Assembly (NCBI GenBank): GCA_018398765.1
Contig: JAHBMJ010000034.1
Location: 1 to 57,500 of the forward strand
DNA length: 57,500 bases
Reading direction: 5' to 3'
DNA from: Chromera velia
Lineage: Eukaryota; Sar; Chromeraceae
The translations under genes were made by a program, and so were the position numbers. Below are positions 1 to 11,272 of the stretch, piece by piece (the first letter of the stretch is position 1; every line of letters starts with the position of its first letter). The notes beneath the pieces are model-generated. The model was not told the origin of the DNA, did no database searches, and saw nothing but the letters and a program-made list of their open reading frames with translations.

Positions 1-218
1 AAGTAAAATATGACTAAAATATGAATTTTTTGTAATATTTTATAATATTTAGTCATATTTACTAAAAGTTTTATAGGGCTAGTCTCAGAGAAATCCTAGG
101 GGAAATCTAATTAAGTGAAATCTCACGGAAATCCAAGGGAAATTAATAAGAAATCTGATATAGGAAATGAATGGACACGGGGATGATGATGATGATGATG
201 ATTGAGGGAAGGGAAATT
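1..218. other. AT-rich non-coding DNA with a short GAT microsatellite
   Basis: No open frame here looks like protein. The stretch is AT-rich and contains a (GAT)n microsatellite at about 182-201, directly left of the fold-back element. Nothing regulatory can be supported. Confidence 0.6.
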
Positions 219-673
219 CGCATGCCAGGGGCGAGTGGGGTGCTTTTTGCCCCCCTAAAGCGGCGCATTTCTGCAAAAAACTCGTTCTTATAATTGGTAA
301 GGAATTAGAAGCTGAAACTTTGTATAAAAAAACGTTGTATCGATAGAAAAAGAACTATAGAACAAATTTTTTATATCATTTCTAGAAACATAGGCTGCCA
401 TACAAATTTTTTTATTTTGCGGTCATTTTTTAACGGTTTTCAACAGTAAGAAAAACGGTATAAAACTCATAAAATTTATATGGCAGCCTATGTTTCTAGA
501 AATGATATAAAAAATCTGTTCCATAGTTCTTTTTCTATCGTTATAACCTCTTCTTACACAAAGTTTCAGCTTCTAACTCCTTACCAATTATGAGAACGAG
601 TTTTTTACGGAAAAGCGCCAGTCTCCTATGCAGAAGGAGGGGCAAAAAGCACCCCACTCGCCCCCGGCATGCG
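219..673. mobile_element. Fold-back (long inverted repeat) element
   Basis: Two arms of about 190-205 bp (roughly 219-412 and 469-673) are near-perfect reverse complements separated by about 55 bp. The outer tips read CGCATGCC and GGCATGCG. Both arms contain the block GGGGTGCTTTTTGCCCC and the block GGCTGCCATA followed by an A/T run. No coding capacity is seen. Structure and size match a non-autonomous fold-back or MITE-type element. No target-site duplication is obvious, so the exact ends are approximate. Confidence 0.75.
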
Positions 674-2811
674 TTAATAGAAAACCTAGTAGGGAAATCT
701 GACACTATCTGAGTCATAATTTGACACAAGGAAATTAGTCAGAAATTTGTAAGAAATTTTTACGTAGATTTCCCATCAATTTTCTAATTCCCATGGACTT
801 CCGGGTCACTTCCCTAAAATCTAGCCTATAAGATTTCCCTCGGTAGCTTCGATTTCACTAAGATTTCCCATCAATTTCGTTATCGCGAGAAGGCCTAGCG
901 CGGAACGAATCAATCAATCAATCAAAATCAATCAATTCCTACAGATTTTTCTATGATTGATTTCTATATTTTTTTGTAGCGTGTTTTTGAGAACATCCAC
1001 GCATGCGGCTATGTATGCGGTCATTAGAACAAGCCTGGCCAGGCCGGCCCGCGCCGCCCACGGCTTAGGAGAAATAAGAAGCCGGAGTTGGATGTCTGAC
1101 AACCTAGCTGACAACTTCAGTGACAATTAACTCGAAGTTAATTTATTAAATATAACAACTGTCTCCAGCCGTTCTAATCTCTAGTTTAATCGATTGACAA
1201 CTGCGCTCTCTTGCCGGGCCCGGCCGCCCGGGTATTTGGGGTCAAGACCTAGGTCAAGACTCAAGCGGACTAGGAATAAATGTATGGGAATGCACCAAGT
1301 CTGAACAAGAATCATGGTGGGGTGAAAAAGACAGAGCGGCGGAGAAAAACACCGATTTGGCACCTAGTTTGGCACCCTTTTTGCTGTGGACACCCGGGAG
1401 GGAGAATACGGAGATTCACTGACGTGATGAAAGTAGAATGTCACCGATGCCAGGACAACACGTACATGCATTCAAATCATTGTCTCTGGATGGAGGGGCA
1501 TCCAACCAGCGATGATCCAGGGATAAAAACGAGAGGCACACACAAACTTACAAGCACGCAAACAACATGCTCCCACAGCGAGACAACTGCAGTCCCATTC
1601 CCCCCTAGATTCCTTCCCCCCTCCCTCCTCCCAGCTACAGCTCGTCTGCATCTCTGTGTGTGTTTTTGCATGGCTTCCTTGTCTACTTCTGCATGTGCGC
1701 CTCTTTCTTCCTCTGAGTGAACGCCTTCTTGTCCACTTTCATCCCCCAAAGCTTTCCCACTCCCGTTCCCTCCCCTCACTCATTCACGAACACCACACAT
1801 GCACACGCGCAGAAAGAAAGAGGGGAAAGGAGGGAGCAGAGGAGAAAACTGGGAGCAGAAGGAGGGGAGGCACAAGAGAGAAAAGACGAGAAGGAACCAG
1901 CTGAGGGCAAGGGTGATGGTCTGCCTTACAGCGAATATCATGGAAACACAGCTCGGATACTTACACACATGCAAGCATAAACACCGAAACACAAATCAAA
2001 TCACCGACTCATTCAGACTTCAGAAATTGTCTAAGGGTCTAATGTTTCCGGTCAAAACCGCACCTCCTGACCAGAAAGCAGTATCAAAGTGTACGGAAGG
2101 AAAAACCAAACAAGAAGGCCCCACCCTCCCATGGCCCCCAACTCCCTTTGCAGGGCAATGCACGCTCCTGCTCCCGGTCAAAGAAGAAAAGAAGTTGCGC
2201 TTGTCTCTGGGTAGGCAGCGAGGTGTGGGGTGCCCGCACCGCCCAGGTGCACAAAAAGGGTGAGGCACTTCGATCGCTCTGTATCGCAACGTACAAACTT
2301 TCCAAGAAAGACCGGAAGGTACTGTTGAAGGGGGGGATCCGCAGGCTTCTCCGTTCAGAGAATGGCGGAAGACAGACAGCGGCAGAGAGAATTTCGAATC
2401 CTCAAGCGAAAACGAAAAACGACTGGACGCCGCTCTGCTCTGCTCTGCACTGACCACTTCCACATTCACAGAGACAGAGAAGAGGTTTGTGTTTTAAATT
2501 ACAGAGAAGCGGGATGCGTACACGTGTGTGTGCATGCATGCAAGAGAGACTGAGGGAGGGGGACAGGGAGAGAGGGGCAGAAAGAGGCGCTCAGAGTTCA
2601 GTGCGTGTCCTATTTTTTCTTCTCTGAGGATCTCTCGAATGTCCCTTTTCTTTTTTTTTCCTTCACGGCTTCTGGCTCTCTTCTTTTTTGAAGAAACAGC
2701 AAGCAAGGGAATTTCATGACATTTTCTTGGCACCTGACGCCCCGCCCAGTCCTTCCTCCTCTCTTTCCCTAAACTGCCCCTCCCTCCATTCTCTCACACA
2801 CGCCCTCCCTC
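674..2811. other. Intergenic region without a supportable gene
   Basis: Several open frames of 60-150 codons occur on both strands (for example 1799-2263 plus and 2020-2469 minus). They overlap one another, lack recognisable domains and are biased by C/T- or A/G-rich sequence. A TCAA tetranucleotide run lies at about 906-936 and GC-rich GGCCGGCC-like clusters lie near 1025-1060 and 1210-1240. I see no gene that can be defended. Confidence 0.5.
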
Positions 2812-4158
2812 TCAGTTCATCCCGCTACCCCCTTCCTCTCCGTCATCTCTGTCCGTGTCTGCGTTCCCCCTTCCCATGAGCAGATTCCTCGAAAGGGAAG
2901 GATCCGTCCTTCTCTGCATTCGGACGTGAAAACTAGGCACTATGATGTCTAGAAGGTCATGGAGAATTTGGTTGTCTGCCCCCGCTATCTCCCCATTTGC
3001 TCTCTCCCCCTGCGGCATTTCGCCTGCCTCTGCTTCCCGTCTCTCCCCCTCCCTCTCTCTCTCCCTCTCCCTGTGCGCCTGAAGGGCCTGGGTGAGGAGA
3101 GGCGGGCGGGGGTGGGTGCGGGCGTTCATGTCCGCCCCCGCGTCTGCGAGGATAGCCACGAACTCTGCACGGTTGAATCGCGCAGCCACGTGTAGGGCCG
3201 TGCGGCCGTCTTCTGCCGTGGCATTCACGTCGGCCCCGTGTTTGAGAAGGGCACGCGCAGGCTCTGCGTAGCCTGCCTCTACCGCCCGATGAAGGGGGGC
3301 CTCCCCCTTGGAATTCCCCTTCTCCTTATCTGCCCCTGCTTGCAAGAGACGCTCTAACATGTCCAGCCGGTCATTCACAGCTGCCATGTGGAGAGGCGTC
3401 TCTTGGGAGATTGGATCTTGCTTGTTCACATCCGCACCGTGGGCCAACAACCACTCGAAAGCAGGCATGCTGCCTGCCTCTATGGCGTCATGGAGGGGGC
3501 TTCTGCCTGCTTTTGCGAACACGGAGGGGAGAGAGAGTTCGGGGGGTTGGGGGACGCGTACGGTCATCTCGAATCTGCGCTGGCGGAGCATCTGTCTAAG
3601 CGTGTGCGTCATGCAATCGGACCTCATAAACTGTTCTTGAGACAGAAAATCGTTGACCCCTGCCCCCGCTTTGAGGAGAACATCTGCAGTCTCGGTCTGA
3701 TCATGGCGACAGGCGAGACGGAGGGGGGTGAGTAAAGCAAGACCACCTCGAGCTACGGGGCTTGCACCGCACTTCAGAAGGGCACTCACCATGTTGGTGT
3801 CACCCCTCTGAGAAGCAATGCAGACGACAGGCCACCTAAACTTGTCAACAATCCGATCAACCTTCTGCTGCCATTCTTCTGTCCAGGCAGGGCTCTCTCT
3901 ATCGGGTATTCGGACCTCTCTGAATTCATCACAGACGCGATCTAAAATGTCTTCCCACTGTTCATTCACTTCCCATTCCGTCAACTTTCGTCCTGTGTTA
4001 GGATCCCCCCCCAGCCTGATTAGCATCACCACTTCCTCTACATCCCCGCGCTCCACAGCCGCAACAATCAAATCAGAATCGATGGGGCGATACTGACGGA
4101 CATGGAGCAGACACTCTGGACTGAGCTCAAGGGGGTCAGGGGAATTTTCTTCTTCCAT
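2812..4158 (-). CDS. Ankyrin-repeat protein
   Basis: Open frame of 448 residues from the ATG at 4158. This start is chosen because it is followed by an acidic MEEEN segment and the frame further upstream is unlike coding sequence. About seven ankyrin repeats are visible. The first three are diverged (around LIVAAVERGDVEEVVMLI, VVCIASQRGDTNMVSALL and LTPLRLACRHDQTETADVLL). Four canonical ones follow, with the SPLHDAIEAG, TPLHMAAVND, APLHRAVEAG and TALHVAARFN signatures and the GADVN hairpin ends. Ankyrin arrays are protein-binding scaffolds, so no catalytic role can be inferred. The last roughly 100 residues are low-complexity, begin with an RERERERE run encoded by a CT-rich microsatellite, and may be intron or 3' UTR read through rather than true protein. 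No neighbouring gene is close. Confidence 0.8.
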   Translation of the reverse strand: MEEENSPDPLELSPECLLHVRQYRPIDSDLIVAAVERGDVEEVVMLIRLGGDPNTGRKLTEWEVNEQWEDILDRVCDEFREVRIPDRESPAWTEEWQQKVDRIVDKFRWPVVCIASQRGDTNMVSALLKCGASPVARGGLALLTPLRLACRHDQTETADVLLKAGAGVNDFLSQEQFMRSDCMTHTLRQMLRQRRFEMTVRVPQPPELSLPSVFAKAGRSPLHDAIEAGSMPAFEWLLAHGADVNKQDPISQETPLHMAAVNDRLDMLERLLQAGADKEKGNSKGEAPLHRAVEAGYAEPARALLKHGADVNATAEDGRTALHVAARFNRAEFVAILADAGADMNARTHPRPPLLTQALQAHREREREREGERREAEAGEMPQGERANGEIAGADNQILHDLLDIIVPSFHVRMQRRTDPSLSRNLLMGRGNADTDRDDGEEGGSGMN

Positions 4159-5115
4159 CTTCCTCCACAGAAAACACAAGATAAAACGGCAGGCTTGTCC
4201 TACTGCAAACGGAGACTGAACATCACCGATCTTTGGCAGTTTAATGAACGGCAAACTGATCGGAGAAGCTACACTCTTACGAGCTAGCACACACACTCGG
4301 ACATGGAGACTGGCCAGACCATGAGTCAGTGTAAACCAAGCTGCTCCAACATGCTCCAACAACTGCCTTGGAAAGAGCTGTAGGGACGCCGCGAGCAACA
4401 AGTGACTCTGTGAGTTCGCACAGATTTCTTGCGCCTCCGCCATCACAGCATGCAGGATGTTGCAGGATACCCCCTTCGGGGGTATGCCGGGGCCCTGATG
4501 AGAGAGTTCCATGCGTGCGTCGATTTGAATAGTTCAAGATGTAAGTAAATTAGATGGACCTATACGCACCTATTCGTGCAGACAGATTGAGAAATATAGA
4601 TAGATACCCTATTCTATCCTACAAAACGACGTTCTTATATTGTTCTCATACCATGAAGATTGAAGAACTTCAGAAGAAGAGCTTTGTTATTTAGTTTTAT
4701 CAATTCGATTGTAGTTTACATCAAAATTCTTGATTGTAATTAGAAGTAATAGTGTTGCTGAGTAGAAGAAAAAAAAAAAAGAACCAAAATGTTTAATTTT
4801 TGAGTAGTTGCAGTGTGACAATGTGACGAATTTAGTATGACTCGAATTATATAGAATGCATGATAGGTGCATTGTTTTGCTGTTGTAAAAGGGTATAAAT
4901 AGGGTCAAAAAAAGATGTTGTGGTACTTACACGAATTGCAAAGGTGTTACTCCCTGGGCACTAGTCAGATTTTGTAGGCTCTTTTATACCACTTACCGGC
5001 CTTTTTCCATTAAAAAAAAAACAAACCACCGGCAGTTTCCCACTCAAAAACCGCTTCATACCGGATTTTTCCCGAAAAATAGTATTTATAAGTATTTATA
5101 TTATTATACATAAGT
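4159..5115. other. AT-rich intergenic DNA
   Basis: No coding feature is seen. A short segment at about 5022-5075 (CCGGCAGTTTCCC followed by a CAAAAACCGC-like string) resembles 9320-9357, so it is probably relic repeat DNA. Confidence 0.5.
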
Positions 5116-6979
5116 TGAAGTATAGGGTACCAGCTTGCCGCGTATCCATACTTGCTTCTGGACCTAGCTACTGGGCCGAGCGTGCAGGCCGTGCTGCGCA
5201 GTGCCGAAGCGCCATGCTGGCCGGGATGGGATTGCCGCATGCGTATTCGATTTTATACGATTTTGTGCCGTGCGCATTCAGCACCAGCCAGTTTAAATCG
5301 ATTCACTTTGTGCAGCATTAGCTGATTGAACGCCTTTCAGCTGTTCATTCTACTCTGCCTTGATGGACAGACTATTTTATGAAGTAGTTCCACCATTATG
5401 GAGATCTAGCTCTGCATTCCGTTTGACCATCATTTGGTCATTCTTTTTAAATTTATGGTTGACAGCGCTCTATTGTGTCCCATTTCGGTCAGTCAACGAC
5501 CGCAATGATTTCTATCTCCTTATCTCTCCAGCTATTTTTTGCTCCACCTTTCCACTGCTTGAAAGCCATCCGTTCCAGTCAGAGGTGGAATGAGAGAAAG
5601 TTTTCAGGAAGTTTTCTCCTTCTAATCTGGAAGCTGTGGAGGAAAGATTAACCTGCAGCTACTGCTGCGCCTGTAGGTCTCTGCTGGGAGACGTCATATT
5701 GCACGATGATGTTCGTTTATCGAAGACTCCAACGTGGACGCCAGATAAAACTGTTCCCCCAAGCTCTTTCAGCTTCTCTCCTCAACAACATCACCCAGAT
5801 CGAGCACGTAGACAAAGACCGCCAGTAGCATGATTGCCGCCATTTCTGCTAAGAGCCACCCTCACCTCAGCTGCCACCAGCTGCTGCCTGGACCGCACTG
5901 AGCCGTCAGTGTACCATCTGCTCACAGCTGCTTTGCGGGCCGCCAAGAGCTGAGAGTATTGCAGCTTTTCTACTATGACTTCGCTTGTCTGCTTGCCAAG
6001 GATCATAGAGGAAGGAAAGGTTTCGGAAGCGCCTCTTTGGGGGGGGGGGATTCAGAATCTTAATGACTTTTTCATCTGTGCTTGGCTGTTTCTATGTCTT
6101 CTGCCAGTCAACATCCATCCATGTGCACACTGGAGTGAGGGGGGATACAAGGACGCTCCGTTCAGTTGCGAATGTAAGGTTTGCAGTGTTTGTTTTCTCT
6201 TGTTAGGCAGTGAGTGCAAACTGTGCATGTGATCGAACTTTGATGGAAAAGCATGCAAGACGCGATTTGTTCTCTGTCTTTCTACACAGCCACTGCATCG
6301 ATTTTTTCTTTCCTTATTACTTTTCCAGTGTTGCGAAGCATATCTTTTCAAAGGCATCAGACAGGCAGAACGAAAGAGGCAGACCGGAGATGGGTAGACT
6401 TATTAAAGTAGCAGACCAGAGTCAACTGATCTTATGATGTCTAGCCTTCTACCTTGTTCTTGTGATGTCTAGCCCTCTGTCTCTTTGCATTCTGTTGGTG
6501 CATGCTCTTCGATCAACGACACCAGCAGACAAGTGAAAGCAAGAAAAGATTTTATTGGCTCTCACGCAATCAGACCAAAAGACTGTTTCATTCCTTTTAT
6601 CTTTATCTTTCCCTGGTGTTTCGCTTCCGTTTCTTTCTCTTTGCATAGAAACGTAATCGAGGGGGGGAGTTGAAGTATAGAGTACCAGCCTGCCGCGTAT
6701 CTATACTTGCTTCTGGACCTAGCTCTAGACCTAGCTACCGGGCCGAGCGTGCTGGCCGGGATGGGATTGCCGCATGCGTATTCGATTTTATACGATTTTG
6801 TGCTGCGCGCATTCAGTACCAGCCAGTTTAGATCGATTCACTTTGTGCAGCACTAGCTGATTGAATGCCTTTCGGCTGTTCATTCTACTCTGCCTTGACG
6901 GACAGACTATTTCATGAAGTAGTTCCACCATCATGGAGATCTAGCTCTGCATTCCGTTTGACCATCATTTGGTCATTCT
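5116..6979 (+). mobile_element. TRIM-like non-autonomous LTR element (terminal direct repeats)
   Basis: Two direct repeats of about 310-330 bp lie at 5116-5444 and 6671-6979. Both start TGAAGTATAG and end ...CATTTGGTCATTCT, and are highly similar apart from a roughly 30-bp indel. The right copy is immediately preceded by a G-rich purine run (GGGGGGGAG at 6661-6669) in the position of a polypurine tract. The 1.2 kb between them has only short frames with no gag or pol motif. Known TRIM elements have this layout. A clear primer-binding site and target duplication were not found, so a segmental duplication remains possible. Confidence 0.55.
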
Positions 6980-7567
6980 CTTTTACATATATGTAGTGAA
7001 AAAGAAGTTTGTAAAAATAATGACATGGTTCTAGTAGAATAGTAGTAACTAAATATTGCACTATAAAATGATATATTAAAATCATTTTAAAGTATCTTTT
7101 CTTAGAATTTTTCTTAAAAAAGAAATTTAAAGTCATTTATCCTCCATTGAAACATCTTGCTGCATCTGGCCGCGTCGTGGGTCAACAACTCGCGGTATGT
7201 ATCTCTGACATACTCCGTATTTAGGTCCTTGGGCTGTGACACACCAATGATGGTGATCACACTCCGTTTTTAGGTCTTTCGGGCCTTTATGAACTCTCCG
7301 AAACAACACACTCCACAAAACACACTCCGATTTTAGGTCGTCGGCCCTGAACTCTCCGGGAGTTGGTGACCCACGGGCCACGTTTCCCTTGCGCTAGCTG
7401 CTGGCACAGTGGCACATCAGAGTTAGAATCGTCCCAACCTGACCCGAACCAGTCACAGAGCGCCTCTTTCTTCCGAGTGCACCGTTTAAGCTGTACACTT
7501 CGCTTTTTGTACCCGTCTTCAAAGTTAGCTATGACTCCACGTCCTCTTCTTCAGGAAGGCCCTCACG
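6980..7567. other. Intergenic DNA with a thrice-repeated CACACTCCG..TTTAGGTC motif
   Basis: AT-rich at its left end. Between about 7205 and 7345 a 19-bp motif close to CACACTCCGTTTTTAGGTC occurs three times, spaced about 50-65 bp. A fourth copy lies far away at about 14820. No gene is supported. Confidence 0.5.
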
Positions 7568-8835
7568 GCTGACCGGCTTACTGATTAGCTGACTGGCTGA
7601 CTGACTGGCTGACTTGCGGAATGACTGGCGCTGACTTACTGGTTGACTGGCAGGCTGACTGACTGGCTGACTTACTGACAGACTGACTAACTGACTGACT
7701 GACTGACTCACTGTCTGGCTCACTGACTCACTGACTGAGTGACTCATAACTCATAACTCACTGACTGACTAACTCACATCTGACTCACTGACTGGCTGAC
7801 TGACTGACTAACTGACACAACTCATGACTCACTGACTGACTCACTGACTGACCGGCTGAGACTGCCTGACTTGCGGAATGACTCGCGCGGGCTGACTGGC
7901 AGGCTGACTTACGCTGACTTACTGGTTGACTAGCAGGCTGACTGACTGGCTGACTTTAAGTTACTGACAGACTGACTGACTGACTGACTGACTAACTCAC
8001 TGTCTGGCTCACTGAGTCACTGACTGAGGGACTCATAACTCATGACTCACTGACTGACTGACTGACCCACTGACTGACCCACTGACTGACTGACTGACTG
8101 TCAGTGACTGACTGACTGACTGACTTACTGATTTACTGACTAACTGACTCTCTGACTCATTGACTGACTAACTCACTGACTGACTAACTGACTCATGACT
8201 GACTGACTGACTGACTGACTGACTGACTGACTGACTCACTGACTGACTGCGGCTGACTAACTGCCCGACTTGCAGAATGACTCGCGCAGGCTGAGTGGCT
8301 GGCTGACTTGCGCTGACTTACTGGTTGACTGGCAGGCTCACTGACAGGCTAACTTACTGACAGACTGACTGACTGACTAACTCACTGTCTGGCTGACTGA
8401 CTCGCTGACTGACTGACTGACTTATGACTCACTGACTGACTGACTGACTGACTCACCGACTGATTGGGTGAATCTGGCTGACTCACTGGCTTACTGACTG
8501 ACTCACTGACTGACTGACTGACTCATGACTGACTGACTGACTGACTCTCCGACAGACTGGCTGACTGACTGGCTCACTGACTGACTCACTAACTGACTGA
8601 CTGACTGACTCACTGACTCACTGACTCACTGGCTGACTGACTGGCTGACTGACTGGCTGACTTGCACTGACTTGCTGGTTGACTGCCAGTGGCTGCATGG
8701 CTGACTGGCAGACTGACTGGCTGGCTTACTAGCTGACAAGCTGACTGGCTGACTGATTGACTGGCTCAGCCTGGCTGTCAGTGAGTGATTGACGGAGGGG
8801 CTCACTGGATCTGACTGGCTGCATAACTGCCTCTG
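7568..8835. repeat. CTGA-based satellite with higher-order structure
   Basis: About 1.27 kb built almost wholly from CTGA/CTGG/CTCA tetramers. A longer block recurs about three times (starting near 7612, 7868 and 8269). It is recognised by CTTGCGGAATGACT or CTTGCAGAATGACT, followed by GCTGACTTACTGGTTGACTGG and a run ending at ACTCACTGTCTGGCT. Translated frames give SQSVSQ-type repeats that are artefacts of the array. Confidence 0.9.
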
Positions 8836-9590
8836 CTTCGCGTAGACGGCAGGACATGACAGGAGACCGCAGAAGACGGACGGAGACGGATTCTGACGGA
8901 AGGAGACGGCTTAGTCCCTCCTTCTACAAGTTGCAAAGAAAGGCTGGGTAGAACACTATCTTCATTTTGGCTCCAGTCTCGGCTCCGGAGCCTCCGGTGC
9001 AGACTGCCAAGTTGATGGAAAAAACATGAGAAGACATTGAAAGACATGAGAGACCGGACTCATCGGGACTCATGCACAAACACCGATGATCAACGAACGA
9101 TGTACATGTACGCATGCGTCCATGCACATGTCACGTCATGCCTCCGACAAGGTCTATGCAAGTGACGCCGGCCTTCGGCGCCCACTGGCAAGGTCCATGC
9201 ACGCATGCAGCGCTTCGGCGCCCATCGGCAGTGACAGTCCAGGCGGCGCCTTCGGCACCTACCGGCAGTTTCCCGGCGGCGCGTACGGCGCCTACCGGAA
9301 ACTTCTGCGGTAGGCCTTCGGCCCACCGGCATCTTCCCATTTCAAAAACGGCTTTCTGACCACCACCCTGGGGGTAAAAGGTGTATAGCAACAGAGACAA
9401 CGATGAACTCAAACGTACCGCAATTGTGAAAGAAAGACAAACCCGAATGGTAAAGATGAAGAGAGATGGTGAGAAACATGAAATAGGTGGTGAAAGCAAG
9501 TCGATCGACCCAGAGTTAATATGAGACGCAAATACTGTTGGTGAAAAGGAGAGTGACAGGCAAGAAGGAGATAGGCAGGCATGAAGGTCC
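8836..9590. other. Intergenic DNA with a CCTTCGGCGCC mini-repeat
   Basis: No gene is supported. Between about 9165 and 9330 a roughly 20-40 bp degenerate unit recurs about five times, recognised by CTTCGGCGCCCA/TACCGGCAG-type strings, sometimes spaced by TGCACGCATG. The open frames here overlap in several registers and come from the GC-rich repeat. Confidence 0.5.
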
Positions 9591-10440
9591 CCTGGAGGCA
9601 AGCTGGCAAAAAGGAGTAAGATAAGTATTATGGAGACAGGTGGGTAAGAAGCGGCAAGCAGCGGAAAAAAGGATGTGAGGACATGTCATTAAGGGAAAGA
9701 GGCAGAGACAAAGGAAACAGCCAAGAAAGGAGGAGACAACCAGGTAAGAAAGAGGGTAGAGAAAGAGGCAGGGAAGCATGAAGGTGAGAGGCAGGCAAGA
9801 AGGAGACAGTCAGCCAAGAGGGAGAATGGCGGGCCAGAACGAGACAGCGAGGAAAGAAGGAGGGAACCAGGGAAAAAGGAGACATAGGCAAGCAGGCAAA
9901 AAGGAGACAGGGAGGCATGAAGGCGAGAGGCAGGCACAAAGGAGACATCCAGGAAAGGAGCAGACAACCAGGCAAGAAGGAGGGGGGCAGGCAAGAAGGA
10001 AACAGGCAGGCAATTGAGAAGGAGACCGGCAGGCAAGGAGGAGGCCGGCAGGCAACAAGGAGACAGGCAGGCAAGAAGGAGTCGGGCAGGCAAGAAGGAG
10101 GCAAGCAGGTAAAAGGGAGGCAAGCAGGCAAAAGGGAGACGGGCAGACAAGGAGGAGAGAGGTAGGGAAGCAGGAAACTCTGAGAGGCAGGCATGAAGGA
10201 GGGAGGCAGGCAAAAAGGAGACAGGCAGGCAAGAAGGAGACAGGCAGGCATGAAGGAGGCAAGCAGGCGAAAAGGAGAAAGGTGGGCATTTAGGAGACGG
10301 GTAGGCAAGAAGGAGGCAAGCAGGCAAAAAGGAGACAGGGAGGCATGAAGGAGAGAGGCAGGCCACAAAGTAGATAGCCAGGCACGAAGGAGGCAAACAG
10401 GCAAAAAAGAGATAGGTAGGCATGAAGGAGATCGGCTCAT
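9591..10440. repeat. Purine-rich minisatellite (AGGCAAGAAGGAGACAGGC-type units)
   Basis: About 850 bp of imperfect repeats of a roughly 20-24 bp unit such as GGCAGGCAAGAAGGAGACA. Variants with GGCATGAAGGAG and AGGCAAAAAGGAGAC extend weakly to about 10660. The plus strand is nearly all purine plus C. Long minus-strand open frames of 244-270 codons exist in overlapping registers but encode only Cys/Leu/Pro/Ser-rich periodic strings, as expected from a stop-free repeat. I do not call them genes. Confidence 0.85.
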
Positions 10441-11272
10441 CTAGTTGCTGAGATGTGCCTCAGATGAAGATCAGGGAAGAACAACATTGAAACACACGAG
10501 TCTAGGAGGCGAAGCGACAAAACCGAGAGCGGCAGGCATGCATGATCATGGAGACGGGTAGTACTACCGACAGGCATGAAGGAGACAGATACGGAAAACG
10601 GAGACGCGTAGGTATGAAGGAGGCCGGCCGTCAGCTAGGTGAAGAGGAGATGAACAGGGAAGAAGGAGGTACTGCGGCAAGCTGGAGACTGTATGAACAA
10701 ATGTATCGAAGCATGCTCGTAGTACTGCGAGGTAAACACGTGACGAGCATGCAGTAAGGAAAGAAAAACGAGCGAGGGATGAGGAAGAGAGAGAGAGAGA
10801 GATCGTGGGGAAAAAACGATCTCCATGCAGGCCATGGAGAGCATGGACGGCCGCCACCTTATACAGGGCGACGGCCTCGCTTTAATGACAAGGTAGCCGG
10901 TCAAGCTGAGATCCATACCATCTAGAGGTGAGATCTATACCATGTGTCTGTCTGCATGGATGGGATCCATGGCAAACCCAAAGCGCCCGGCAGGCCATGC
11001 ATTTGAATGAAAAGACAGATGCGGGAACGGATAGACGGTCGGTTATGCACACACGAAAAAGTAGAAATGTCATACAGTTGAATGTGAGAAGAGTGTGAAA
11101 CCATAACTCATACCTGAAAAGGTAAACAGACAATCTGCGTCGAAGAAGCCAAGTGCGACGTCTTGCTGAGATTCCTCCCTAGCTCGTGTTTCATTTTTTT
11201 CTTATCCCCCCGTTTCGTTTCGTTATCGCGCTCTCATCCAGCACGGGTGTCCATGATCCTACATTATGGAAG
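10441..11272. other. Intergenic region upstream of the cysteine-repeat gene
   Basis: No supported gene. It contains a (GA)n microsatellite at about 10786-10802 and, near 11195-11215, a T/C-rich stretch before the next gene. Confidence 0.5.

Noticed and set aside
2020-2469. Open frame of 149 codons on the minus strand
   Set aside because: Overlapped by an equally long plus-strand frame, with no domain and no splice-supported extension.
7529-7747. SVSQSVSQ-type open frame
   Set aside because: Produced by the CTGA satellite, not a gene.
9628-10440. Minus-strand open frames of 244-270 codons rich in Cys, Leu, Pro and Ser
   Set aside because: They lie in a stop-poor minisatellite, overlap in several registers and only reflect the repeat unit.
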